A stretch of 64,000 nucleotides of DNA from Allohahella marinimesophila (GTDB lineage: Bacteria > Pseudomonadota > Gammaproteobacteria > Pseudomonadales > Oleiphilaceae): the NCBI RefSeq assembly GCF_039538005.1, contig NZ_BAABBO010000010.1:160439-224438 (forward strand), in the 5' to 3' direction. Position numbers and translations under genes: made by a program. The notes beneath the pieces were generated by a model that was not told the DNA's origin, ran no database searches, and saw only the letters and a program-made list of their open reading frames with translations. How positions within the stretch are numbered: position 1 is the stretch's first letter; each line of letters opens with the position of its first letter. This document shows positions 19,266 through 26,120 of this stretch, piece after piece.

Positions 19266-19559
19266 TCAGTCAGTGACGGAGCCGAGTGCCACATCGTTGC
19301 TATTGGCGATGCCGGTGTTATTCTGAATGACGGCTCCAGTCTTGACGCTGGACTTGAAGCTACCACCGACACTGGTCTTCTCGCCGGTCACTGAACCGAT
19401 AGCCAGCTCATTCTTGTTGGCGATACCGGTGTTCGTTTGAAGAATAACGCCGGATTTCACGTCAGTCTTGACGTCGCCCTTGACGTCTGCCGCGAGCGCT
19501 GATTGGGCGAAACTCGCGACTGCAAGTGAAAGCAATGCTGTTGAGAGGATGTTTTTCAT
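19266..19559 (-). CDS. Secreted two-repeat N/Q/G-rich protein, candidate amyloid subunit (copy A)
   Basis: 97 residues: a Sec signal peptide (MKNILSTALLSLAVASFAQSALA) then about 74 residues made of two imperfect repeats of about 37. Each repeat has the form V-K-x-G-x-x-x-Q-x-N-T-G-I-A-x-x-N-x-x-x-x-G-S-V (first ILQTNTGIANKNELAIGSV, second VIQNNTGIANSNDVALGSV). The spacing of Q, G, N and A recalls curli-type repeats, but this is not CsgA. The mature part is nearly identical to copy B although the signal peptides differ. It has its own promoter motif and terminator. Function unproven; export through the CsgG-like pore 3 kb away is inferred. Confidence 0.85.
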   Translation of the reverse strand: MKNILSTALLSLAVASFAQSALAADVKGDVKTDVKSGVILQTNTGIANKNELAIGSVTGEKTSVGGSFKSSVKTGAVIQNNTGIANSNDVALGSVTD

Positions 19560-19631
19560 GAGTATACCCCGTAATAATGGATGAGTTGCTTGTGATAGTG
19601 CAGTGCGTGTCGCTCTGCCCTATACCCTGAT

Positions 19632-19657
19632 AGAGGGCCAGCATGGACAATCTGAAC
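19632..19657 (-). promoter_or_regulatory. Shared promoter motif, site A
   Basis: On the minus strand GTTCAG (19657-19652), 13 bases, then GCCCTCT (19638-19632), about 73 bases before the copy A start. It matches the motif before copy B, copy C and the caspase-like gene. It overlaps the first codons of the divergent hydrolase gene, so opposing transcription would collide there. Confidence 0.6.
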
Positions 19658-20500
19658 AGTTTATTTTTCAGGATTTGTGTGCCTGGTGCCTTGCTGTTGA
19701 TGCTGACTGCTTGCCAAAGCTCACCTATGGCCGCTTACCGCAATATGCCGAACCTGCACTTTCAGGTTCTTCAGGGCACTGACTTCAGCCACATGGTGGT
19801 GTTGAACGATGCAGCTCTGAGAGCAACAGCGTCGAAGACAATCAGCCGTATTAACGTTTACATAGACGGCGACGGTCGCCCCTGGCGGCGTCGAAATAGC
19901 ATCTCGCTCGACCCGGGCCCGCCAAGAGCGCGCATGATGGCGTTGATGCACCAGGATGACCAGGCTGCGATCTATCTCGGCCGCCCCTGTTATTATGCTT
20001 TGAAAGATGAGGCCTGCTCACCGCGCTGGTGGACGCACTGGCGATATGCGCCGGAGATCGTCGCCAGTCTGAACTCAGCTCTCGATCACCTCGTCGTCGA
20101 GCGGGTCCAGCTGGTTCTGATCGGCCACAGCGGTGGTGGAACGCTGGCCATGTTGATGGCTGCTAGTCGACATGACGTGAGCGCGGTGATCACGCTGGCA
20201 GGCAATCTCGATATACGGCGATGGGCGGAACTCCACGATTATTCACCACTCGAAGGCTCATTGAATCCAGTCGACTTTCCTCTGCCGGATTCAGTGAGCC
20301 AGTTGCACTTTGTTGGCCGACTCGACGAAGTGACGCCGCCGCTGCTATTGGAAGAGGCCCTACCCTCACTGACACAGGGCGTAACCCTGCCCTATTTTTA
20401 TGTCATCGATGAGATAGACCATAGCTGCTGCTGGGAGGCGCATTGGCCGGATATAGTTCGGGAGGTAGAGGCACGACAACCAGGCACGCTGTCGCGATAG
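19643..20500 (+). CDS. Alpha/beta-hydrolase lipoprotein
   Basis: 285 residues with a lipoprotein signal ending in the lipobox LTAC (Cys near residue 24), so it is anchored in the envelope. The alpha/beta-hydrolase fold shows the nucleophile motif GHSGGG near residue 155, an acid candidate in HFVGRLDEVTPP and a histidine in EIDHSC near the end. It is the only plus-strand gene between repeat-protein copies A and B. It may be an esterase acting on envelope or extracellular matrix; the substrate is unknown. The start at ATG 19643 has GAGGG upstream. There is no obvious copy of the shared promoter motif on its strand. Confidence 0.75.
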   Translation: MDNLNSLFFRICVPGALLLMLTACQSSPMAAYRNMPNLHFQVLQGTDFSHMVVLNDAALRATASKTISRINVYIDGDGRPWRRRNSISLDPGPPRARMMALMHQDDQAAIYLGRPCYYALKDEACSPRWWTHWRYAPEIVASLNSALDHLVVERVQLVLIGHSGGGTLAMLMAASRHDVSAVITLAGNLDIRRWAELHDYSPLEGSLNPVDFPLPDSVSQLHFVGRLDEVTPPLLLEEALPSLTQGVTLPYFYVIDEIDHSCCWEAHWPDIVREVEARQPGTLSR

Positions 20501-20514
20501 CTGATTCACAAAGA

Positions 20515-20539
20515 CAAAAAGCCCGGACTGGGTCCGGGC
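20515..20539 (-). terminator. Rho-independent terminator of the second repeat-protein gene
   Basis: Stem GCCCGGAC / GTCCGGGC with a three-base loop, followed on the minus strand by TTTTTGTCTTT, about 46 bases beyond the stop at 20586. Strong enough to end a highly transcribed small gene. Confidence 0.85.
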
Positions 20540-20585
20540 TGGGGCTTCAGGTGTTGCTGCTTCTGGTGGAAGCGTCGGTCCTGTC

Positions 20586-20879
20586 TCAGTCGGTTACCGA
20601 GCCAAGTGCCACTTCGTTCTTGTTCGCGATACCAGTGTTGTTCTGAATCGTGGCGCCGGTTTTCACGCTGGACTTGAAGCTCCCGCCAACGCTCGACTTC
20701 TCTCCCTTGATTGAACCCATGGCCAATTCGTTCTTGTTCGCAATACCAGTGTTGGTCTGAAGAATGACGCCCGACTTTACATCAGTCTTGACGTCGCCTT
20801 TGACATCTGCCGCCAGAGTCGCCTGCGAAGCTGCAGCAATAGTCATCACGATCAATGAGCTGGTGAGTATCTTTTTCAT
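20586..20879 (-). CDS. Secreted two-repeat N/Q/G-rich protein, candidate amyloid subunit (copy B)
   Basis: 97 residues from ATG 20879 (MKKILTSSLIVM), chosen because GAGGAA precedes it by seven bases; an in-frame ATG at 20900 lacks a site. A Sec signal ends near ATLA. The mature 75 residues differ from copy A at only a handful of positions, so A and B are a recent duplication now separated by the hydrolase gene. Both repeats keep the Q-x-N-T-G-I-A-N core. Monocistronic, with the shared promoter motif about 90 bases upstream and its own terminator, as expected of an abundant structural subunit. Confidence 0.85.
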   Translation of the reverse strand: MKKILTSSLIVMTIAAASQATLAADVKGDVKTDVKSGVILQTNTGIANKNELAMGSIKGEKSSVGGSFKSSVKTGATIQNNTGIANKNEVALGSVTD

Positions 20880-20968
20880 CTTGTATTCCTCGTAGTTCAT
20901 TTTGGTTGAGTAGTGGATATAGCGCTCTGGAATATCAGTTTGTTCCTTCTGTGCGCTATAACCAGTGA

Positions 20969-20993
20969 GATGGACGGCGCTGAAAAACTGAAC
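20969..20993 (-). promoter_or_regulatory. Shared promoter motif, site B
   Basis: On the minus strand GTTCAG (20993-20988), 12 bases, then GTCCATC (20975-20969), about 90 bases before the copy B start. The spacing and both boxes match the sites before copy C and the caspase-like gene. The layout fits a -35/-10 pair for an ECF-type sigma factor. Confidence 0.65.
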
Positions 20994-21011
20994 ACACTTT
21001 TTTGCAACTTT

Positions 21012-21755
21012 TTATAAATACTCAATGTCGAACGCACCTGAGGCCTGCACTGCCCTCTGCTGGGGCTGGCCATGCACCTTAAGATCTCCCGCACCCTGAA
21101 CGCGACCCTGAAGGCTTTTCGCTGCATACACTGCAATATCCCCTGCCCCGATCACTGAGAGCTGTAGTGTTCCGCACAGTAGTTCAGCCTGGTCAATATC
21201 CGCCGAGCCCTGAGCGGCTAGCGAGCATTCACGAACCTTGCCGTTCAGCGAGATATCTGCGGTCCCGCTCACGGCCAATTCGAAACTGAGACCCTGCAGT
21301 CCATCAAAAACCGCATCGGCCGAACTCGAGATGCTTGCCCCCCTGAGACCTGTGCCCGAGACCACGAGCTGAAGCGGGCCTGGTCGAGCGCGGTCACTGT
21401 CTATGAACAGTGTGCCCGCTCTGACTTCTATGCGTAGCGTCGCCAGTGTCCCGACAGCCCCCTCGATGTCGATGCTGCTTCTGCCATTCTCGCGATAGAA
21501 CAGTTCAGCGGGCACACCGAGTTTCAGCCTTGAAAACACGGGCAACGCTTTCGTCTCGCTGACGACCTGCCCACCCTGCGCAAATTCATCGCTCCACGTG
21601 TTTGACTTGAACACGCCAATCGAACGCTGATTGATATTGCCGTTCCGATCCGCGGTGACGGTGCTTTCGCTCTGCGCCAACATTGAAAACATGCCCAGCA
21701 GAGTGGCACAGGCTGCTGCGGCAGAACGCGGCAGCGGCTTTTTTAACACCTTCAT
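21012..21755 (-). CDS. DUF2807 (GIN-domain) secreted protein
   Basis: 247 residues with a signal peptide ending near LAQS (residue 28). The region from about residue 70 on is a repetitive beta-helix-like array (ASISSSADAVFDGLQGLSF, LAVSGTADISLNGKV, LAAQGSADIDQAELL, VIGAGDIAVYAAKSL) typical of the DUF2807/head-GIN family, described as putative adhesin or auto-transporter adhesin modules. Its start overlaps the OmpA-type gene stop as ATGA and it is the last gene of the pore operon. A surface or periplasmic scaffold role is likely but unproven. Confidence 0.8.
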   Translation of the reverse strand: MKVLKKPLPRSAAAACATLLGMFSMLAQSESTVTADRNGNINQRSIGVFKSNTWSDEFAQGGQVVSETKALPVFSRLKLGVPAELFYRENGRSSIDIEGAVGTLATLRIEVRAGTLFIDSDRARPGPLQLVVSGTGLRGASISSSADAVFDGLQGLSFELAVSGTADISLNGKVRECSLAAQGSADIDQAELLCGTLQLSVIGAGDIAVYAAKSLQGRVQGAGDLKVHGQPQQRAVQASGAFDIEYL

Positions 21756-22348
21756 TGTGCGATGATCGTGACGCGGCGGTTCACGCCACTAGCAGGTGGC
21801 GCCCCTTCTATCAGCTGCGACTCGCCTCGACCTTCTGCGCGAATTCTTGTGAACGACAGCTCGAACTGTTCCAGGAAAAACCTCCGAACCGAGGCCGCTC
21901 GCTGCTCGGACAGCTGCAGGTTGTAGGCTTCGTCGCCGATCGCGTCCGTATGGCCTTCCAGGGTGAATTCGAGGTTCGCCAGCTGATCAGACTCCAGCGC
22001 CCCACCGACCGGGAACAGCTGCTTGATGGCCTCTGGCGTCAGTTCAACCGAGTTGAACTCGAAGTAAACCTCCATCGACAGCGATTTAGCCACCGGCACT
22101 TCAGGTAGCTCGGTGCCGCTATACTTTTCCTCTGCATCGCGTTCATGAACCCGCAGACCTCGTGTCAGAAGGACTGGCATTTTCTCGGGCGCGAGCAGTC
22201 GAATCACTTCTTCGCTGCTGATTGGCTGTGTACCCAGATGCACTGTATCAGCAGTGTCAGCCCAGGACGCACTTGCCAGCGCTGCGGTCATAGCCAGTCC
22301 AGCCAGGCCGCTCCAGTGTCGGGATATCGTTCGCATATGATTGCTCAT
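21752..22348 (-). CDS. OmpA-family peptidoglycan-associated protein
   Basis: About 198 residues from ATG 22348, which has AGAGGA upstream. A Sec signal peptide ends near ASWA. The C-terminal half is an OmpA/MotB peptidoglycan-binding domain (VYFEFNSVELTPEAIKQL, LEFTLEGHTDAIGDEAYN, SEQRAASVRRFF, GRGESQLI, NRRVTI), with the aspartate and arginine that hold diaminopimelate. No beta-barrel is visible. It probably ties the pore complex to the cell wall. Part of the minus-strand operon led by copy C. Confidence 0.88.
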   Translation of the reverse strand: MSNHMRTISRHWSGLAGLAMTAALASASWADTADTVHLGTQPISSEEVIRLLAPEKMPVLLTRGLRVHERDAEEKYSGTELPEVPVAKSLSMEVYFEFNSVELTPEAIKQLFPVGGALESDQLANLEFTLEGHTDAIGDEAYNLQLSEQRAASVRRFFLEQFELSFTRIRAEGRGESQLIEGAPPASGVNRRVTIIAQ

Positions 22349-22374
22349 GTCGCTGTCCTCTCGTGTTGTTATGA

Positions 22375-22755
22375 TCAATTTTCCAGTTGTTTGAAAAGAC
22401 AGAGCGCCGTGCCGGATTCGATCAGCACCACATCGCCCTGCTTCATACCGTCCATTCGTTCAAAGACTATGCTCTGCTCTGACTTCGACAGCCCTGCCTC
22501 ATACAGATTGGTTTCCTCGAAGAGCAGGATGCCGTCCTGCCAGCAGCGCAGGTTGGACCGCTTCTGTCTGTCCTCCTCGGCCACTGTAGGCACTACCACC
22601 GTCGATTCTGCTTCGACGATTTCGGCTTCGGCGGACACATCTTCTCGAGGCTCGACTTTGGCCAGTACCAGCCCAGTCACTGCGAAGCTGAACACCAGAG
22701 CAGTCAGCGCATTGCGGGCAATCGAGCTATGCGACCTGAATTGGTTAGATTTCAT
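22375..22755 (-). CDS. Signal-anchored periplasmic protein of unknown family
   Basis: 126 residues from ATG 22755, preceded by CAGGAG; the same frame is open upstream but only as a shadow of the pore gene. One N-terminal hydrophobic helix (ALTALVFSFAVTGLVLA) acts as signal or anchor, then an acidic Glu/Val-rich linker and a C-terminal domain with two cysteines (NLRCWQDGILLFEE and SGTALCLFKQ). I recognise no family. Its place between the CsgG-like pore and the OmpA-type gene suggests an accessory or chaperone of the secretion complex, comparable in position but not in sequence to CsgE/CsgF. Confidence 0.75.
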   Translation of the reverse strand: MKSNQFRSHSSIARNALTALVFSFAVTGLVLAKVEPREDVSAEAEIVEAESTVVVPTVAEEDRQKRSNLRCWQDGILLFEETNLYEAGLSKSEQSIVFERMDGMKQGDVVLIESGTALCLFKQLEN

Positions 22756-22771
22756 GAGCCTGACTCCTGTT

Positions 22772-24310
22772 TCAGATATCGACGGCGAGACTGGCGTCAG
22801 CCACCTCACCCTGGCTTGCGAGTGAGAAGCCGTTGCGGACCTCCTCGATCGATTCCACCGGCAGCGCTTCGAAATCGGTCGATAGCAGGGCCGGCGGCAG
22901 GTCGTGATACAGCGTCCTGGCGCTGGCAAAGCAGGTGATTGACTCGGACAGGCCTTCGCTGTTCGCCATAATGTCGAATGGCATGGCACCGGGTAGTTCC
23001 AGCTGAACGTCAGCGGCGAGGAAGTTGTCAGGCGTGAAGCGGTTCGGGAAGAATCGCTGGATTTCACCTTCGGCATCCGCGTAGTAGCAGTAGATGTAGG
23101 CTGGCCTGCTGACGCTGGCGATGATTGAGATCTTCTCACCAGGGCTGAAGCGATCACGTCCCGAGAGCGTTCTCAGCTCGAGCCCGATCGGCTCTGCTGC
23201 CTTGTTCGCGTCAGCTGCAGGGACTGGGTCTTCTGCATCCCCTGCGCCTTCAGTCACTGGAGCGGCTATGGAAGCCGGCGGCTGATCATCGGTCGCCTGA
23301 CTGCCTGTCAGCAGTGCCTCAAAGGTGGCGTAATCGATATAGCCTTTGGTCTCGAGACCGTGTACGGATTGAAACCGCTCGATGCCGATCTGCAGCGCCT
23401 GCCGTTCATCCCCCTGGTCCACCGGATAGTGGCCCCGTGCGATGAGCAGGGAGCGAACGTAGGCATCGAGTTCGTCATGCGCTCGCATGGCGAAATACCA
23501 GTCTTCCATTTCGCGGACGATTTCGGGTGAGTCATCCGGGATATCCACACATTGCCAGTAGGGTACCTTCACCAGGCGGCCGATGAGTTCGATACTCGCC
23601 AGCTCGATCAGATTTCGCAGCGCCTGCACGGTGGCTTCGTTCTTGGCCACCTGAAAGTCGAAACTGATGCCTGTTTTCTTTATCGTGGCATCGGTGTCTG
23701 CGCCCAGTCCGGATTTAAAGAGGACAACGGCGTTGCTTGACACCACACCGGGAATCACGGAAAGGTCGCTGGTTCTGAGCACGCTCAGATCCACACCAAG
23801 GATAGAGCCTGCAGTGCTGGCAGATGCGCCAAGTCCCCAGTTATCGGCAGCGATCGATCCACCGATCTGTTCGCGCACAACACTGCTATCAAGCTGAGAG
23901 ATAGAGCCCCTGATATCGTACTGTGGGACGACGCTATAAGGGGCCTGTGAGCCGGCAGCGCCCAGAAAGGCGATGAGATTGCCTGAGTCATTGCCAAAGG
24001 AAATCAGCTTCACCGACCGGCTTCGACGCGTCATGTCCGACACGGCCGTGATCAGCATGTCCTTGGTGCCAGCATTGATCTTGCCTGTCTGATCAGCGAG
24101 GTCCTCCACCAGCATGGAAATGTCCCTGACGCCGTATTCGATCATCATGTTGTCCATGCAGCGCAGGCCTGACGCAAAGTTCGTGATTGACTTGTGAGGC
24201 TGGACAGAAGGACCGGTCTGTAGTGCCTTGACCTCTTTATGCACCGTCTCCTGCGTGGCGCAGGCCGTCAGCATCGTACTGACCAGCAGCGTCCGGGCTA
24301 TTTTCTTCAT
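22772..24310 (-). CDS. CsgG/HfaB-like outer-membrane secretion lipoprotein with DUF4384 domain
   Basis: 512 residues. The lipobox LTAC (Cys near residue 17) marks an outer-membrane lipoprotein. Residues about 40-265 match the CsgG/HfaB curli-export pore family: YDIRGSISQLD, the GGSIAADNWGLGASAS strand region, VIPGVVSSNAVVLFKSG, and NEATVQALRNLIELASIEL before PYWQC. Residues about 300-340 resemble a peptidoglycan-binding repeat (FQSVHGLETKGYIDYATF). Residues about 375-480 are a DUF4384 domain (RDRFSPGEKISIIASV, YIYCYYADAEGEIQRFFPNR). CsgG itself is about 277 residues, so the C-terminal half is an addition. It most likely exports the two-repeat proteins. ATG 24310 follows GAGGTGGAG. Confidence 0.8.
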   Translation of the reverse strand: MKKIARTLLVSTMLTACATQETVHKEVKALQTGPSVQPHKSITNFASGLRCMDNMMIEYGVRDISMLVEDLADQTGKINAGTKDMLITAVSDMTRRSRSVKLISFGNDSGNLIAFLGAAGSQAPYSVVPQYDIRGSISQLDSSVVREQIGGSIAADNWGLGASASTAGSILGVDLSVLRTSDLSVIPGVVSSNAVVLFKSGLGADTDATIKKTGISFDFQVAKNEATVQALRNLIELASIELIGRLVKVPYWQCVDIPDDSPEIVREMEDWYFAMRAHDELDAYVRSLLIARGHYPVDQGDERQALQIGIERFQSVHGLETKGYIDYATFEALLTGSQATDDQPPASIAAPVTEGAGDAEDPVPAADANKAAEPIGLELRTLSGRDRFSPGEKISIIASVSRPAYIYCYYADAEGEIQRFFPNRFTPDNFLAADVQLELPGAMPFDIMANSEGLSESITCFASARTLYHDLPPALLSTDFEALPVESIEEVRNGFSLASQGEVADASLAVDI

Positions 24311-24333
24311 GGCTCTGTCTCCACCTCAATTGG

Positions 24334-24648
24334 TTAGCGTCGTGAGCGGCATTGTCCGGCAACGTTGATGACGTCGCCCTTGATGACCGTGACGTTCTCG
24401 ACCTTTCTTCCACCACCTTCCACATTGCCAACATCCAGCGAGCCGCATTCGTTGCGACGCTGTTGCGAGGCTGCCAGATCCTCCGGCGTCATCTTTGCTT
24501 CGAGTGCCCGTTGTTGCGCCAGATGTCGTTGCACCTTGGCGTTGTCGTTGTCATCCAGAAAATCTCCGTCAGTTCCCCAGATATCGTCAGCAAGGCAAGA
24601 GCCGCTTACCATAATCGTTAGCATCAGTGCGCTGTATAGTTGTTTCAT
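24334..24648 (-). CDS. Small secreted protein with a C-terminal disulfide-like loop, operon with the pore
   Basis: 104 residues from ATG 24648 (a frame open to 24675 lacks a ribosome site). The signal peptide ends near SCLA. An acidic, helical middle (DNDNAKVQRHLAQQRALEAK) is followed by a short segment between two cysteines (CGSLDVGNVEGGG ... VIKGDVINVAGQC) whose V-x-G/N pattern echoes the repeat proteins. It might be a nucleator, like CsgB, or a specificity factor. I recognise no family. It lies 23 bases downstream of copy C and 23 upstream of the pore gene. Confidence 0.75.
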   Translation of the reverse strand: MKQLYSALMLTIMVSGSCLADDIWGTDGDFLDDNDNAKVQRHLAQQRALEAKMTPEDLAASQQRRNECGSLDVGNVEGGGRKVENVTVIKGDVINVAGQCRSRR

Positions 24649-24671
24649 GGCTGTACTCCGTCTGCTTCTGC

Positions 24672-24965
24672 TCATTCAGTTACTGAGCCGATATTCACCT
24701 TGTTCTTGCTGGCGATACCGCTATTGGTCTGTATCACCGCACCCGTGCTGACCGTGGTACTCACGCTGCCGGATATCGTCGTATCCTTGCCCGAAACCGA
24801 TCCGATACTGGCCTCGTTCCTGTTGGCGATACCGGTGTTCTTCTGAATAATGACGCCCGTACTGACCTTGGTGTTGACGTCGCCCTTGACCTCGGCTGAA
24901 CGCGCCTGCTGCATGCTGATCGCCAATGCAGCGATGGCTGCCGTTGCCAGAATGATCCTGTTCAT
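24672..24965 (-). CDS. Secreted two-repeat N/Q/G-rich protein, candidate amyloid subunit (copy C)
   Basis: 97 residues: signal peptide ending near QARS, then two repeats (VIIQKNTGIANRNEASIGSV and VIQTNSGIASKNKVNIGSV) aligned with copies A and B but clearly more diverged, with Ser/Thr-rich linkers (TTISGSVSTTVSTG). It is the first gene of the operon that carries the CsgG-like pore, which ties the repeat family to that exporter. It may be the minor or nucleating subunit and A/B the major ones, or the reverse. ATG 24965 follows GGGGAAGC. Confidence 0.85.
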   Translation of the reverse strand: MNRIILATAAIAALAISMQQARSAEVKGDVNTKVSTGVIIQKNTGIANRNEASIGSVSGKDTTISGSVSTTVSTGAVIQTNSGIASKNKVNIGSVTE

Positions 24966-25019
24966 GTGCTTCCCCTGTATGAGTGCGAATGCCCGAGACT
25001 TCGGCTTGCATGTGTACTA

Positions 25020-25044
25020 GAGGGACAGCCGGCCAAAGCTGAAT
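25020..25044 (-). promoter_or_regulatory. Shared promoter motif, site C (pore operon)
   Basis: On the minus strand ATTCAG (25044-25039), 12 bases, then GTCCCTC (25026-25020), about 55 bases before copy C. The same arrangement precedes copies A and B and the caspase-like gene. It lies in the spacer shared with the divergent sigma-factor gene, which is where an autoregulated sigma system would place it. Confidence 0.6.
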
Positions 25045-25164
25045 TGTTTTTTTGCGGATAATGAAAGTTTGGAAGCTGGTACTGCCCAGTCACGAGGAGT
25101 ACATTTGAGACTTGCCACCCGATGTCGAAGCTGTACCGGTGTCCGTATCAGTCAGGATCTGTTG

Positions 25165-26085
25165 ATGAAAAACAGTGACAGCCCGACATGGTCCGAGCTT
25201 GTTTTCACTAGTGAGTTCATGGCCACCATCAGTAAGCTGGCGATCAGACGCTTCGGCCAGGGTAGTCTTGCCGAAGAAGCTAGCACCTATGTCGTCGAAT
25301 ACCTTTCACTCGACGACTGGGAAAAGTGTCGCAGCTTCGAAGGTAAGGCTCAGCCAACCACCTTCCTGTATAGCCTCAGTACCAGTGCTCTAGAGGAGTT
25401 CAGCCGCAAGCGCTTCGGCAGGCCAAGGCCTCCGGCATGGCTTCAGGAGCTGGGCGACATGTGGATGAAGCTGTGGCGCAGTCTCTGTCTGGAGCGTCAG
25501 CCCTTACCTGCCCTGGTAGATCGTTACTCAACGCGGGGGTTTCGTGAGCCTGCTGCGGTTGAACAGGCTGCGCGGGTAATCAAGGCACGGATTCCCACTT
25601 GCGGACAATCCATCAGGGACACCGAACTGGCCGACGACATCGAGCGCCTCAGCGATGCTCACGAAGCAGCCAGCGGACAGTGTCGCAGCAAAGACCCTGA
25701 GTTCGAGAACCCTTTTTATGGCGAGCTGCTGATGATGATCAACACCGTCTGTGACAGCGATGTGAGCCACGAGGATTTCCGACAATCCGCCGCTTCCCGA
25801 TTCGATAACATGGCTGCGGCTCAGCAGCGAAAGCTGGACACCTTGCGGTCAGCGCTTGAGCTCACTGATCAGGAGAAGATCATGCTGCGATTGATCTACC
25901 TCGAAGGGCTTTCAAAATCTGCTGCATCAAAGGCGCTCGGCCTGCCAGCCCACCAGGCCGGTCGTACTGTGAACGAGGCGCTCGAGCGCATTTCTGCTGC
26001 GCTGGCGAAATGCGATATAAGCCTGGACGATCTTGTGGAGCCGGCATCAACTTTTGTGTCGAGATCTGCCGTGCCGTCCCTCTGA
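25165..26085 (+). CDS. Sigma-70-family (ECF-like) RNA polymerase sigma factor
   Basis: 306 residues from ATG 25165 (AGGA seven bases upstream); TTG 25105, in frame with GAGGAG five bases upstream, is a real alternative that adds 20 residues. The N-terminal third resembles sigma region 2 (GSLAEEASTYVVEYLSLDDW, then SALEEFSRKRFGR). Region 4 is near the C-terminus (LTDQEKIMLRLIYLEGLSKS, then ALGLPAHQAGRTVNEAL). The 100-residue spacer between them makes it longer than a normal ECF factor (about 180). The anti-sigma-like gene follows 35 bases later, and the divergent operon carries the shared motif, so it probably directs this locus. Confidence 0.8.
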   Translation: MKNSDSPTWSELVFTSEFMATISKLAIRRFGQGSLAEEASTYVVEYLSLDDWEKCRSFEGKAQPTTFLYSLSTSALEEFSRKRFGRPRPPAWLQELGDMWMKLWRSLCLERQPLPALVDRYSTRGFREPAAVEQAARVIKARIPTCGQSIRDTELADDIERLSDAHEAASGQCRSKDPEFENPFYGELLMMINTVCDSDVSHEDFRQSAASRFDNMAAAQQRKLDTLRSALELTDQEKIMLRLIYLEGLSKSAASKALGLPAHQAGRTVNEALERISAALAKCDISLDDLVEPASTFVSRSAVPSL

Positions 26086-26120
26086 CACGGTAGAACCTAG
26101 TTGAAGGAGCGCAGCGCGCC

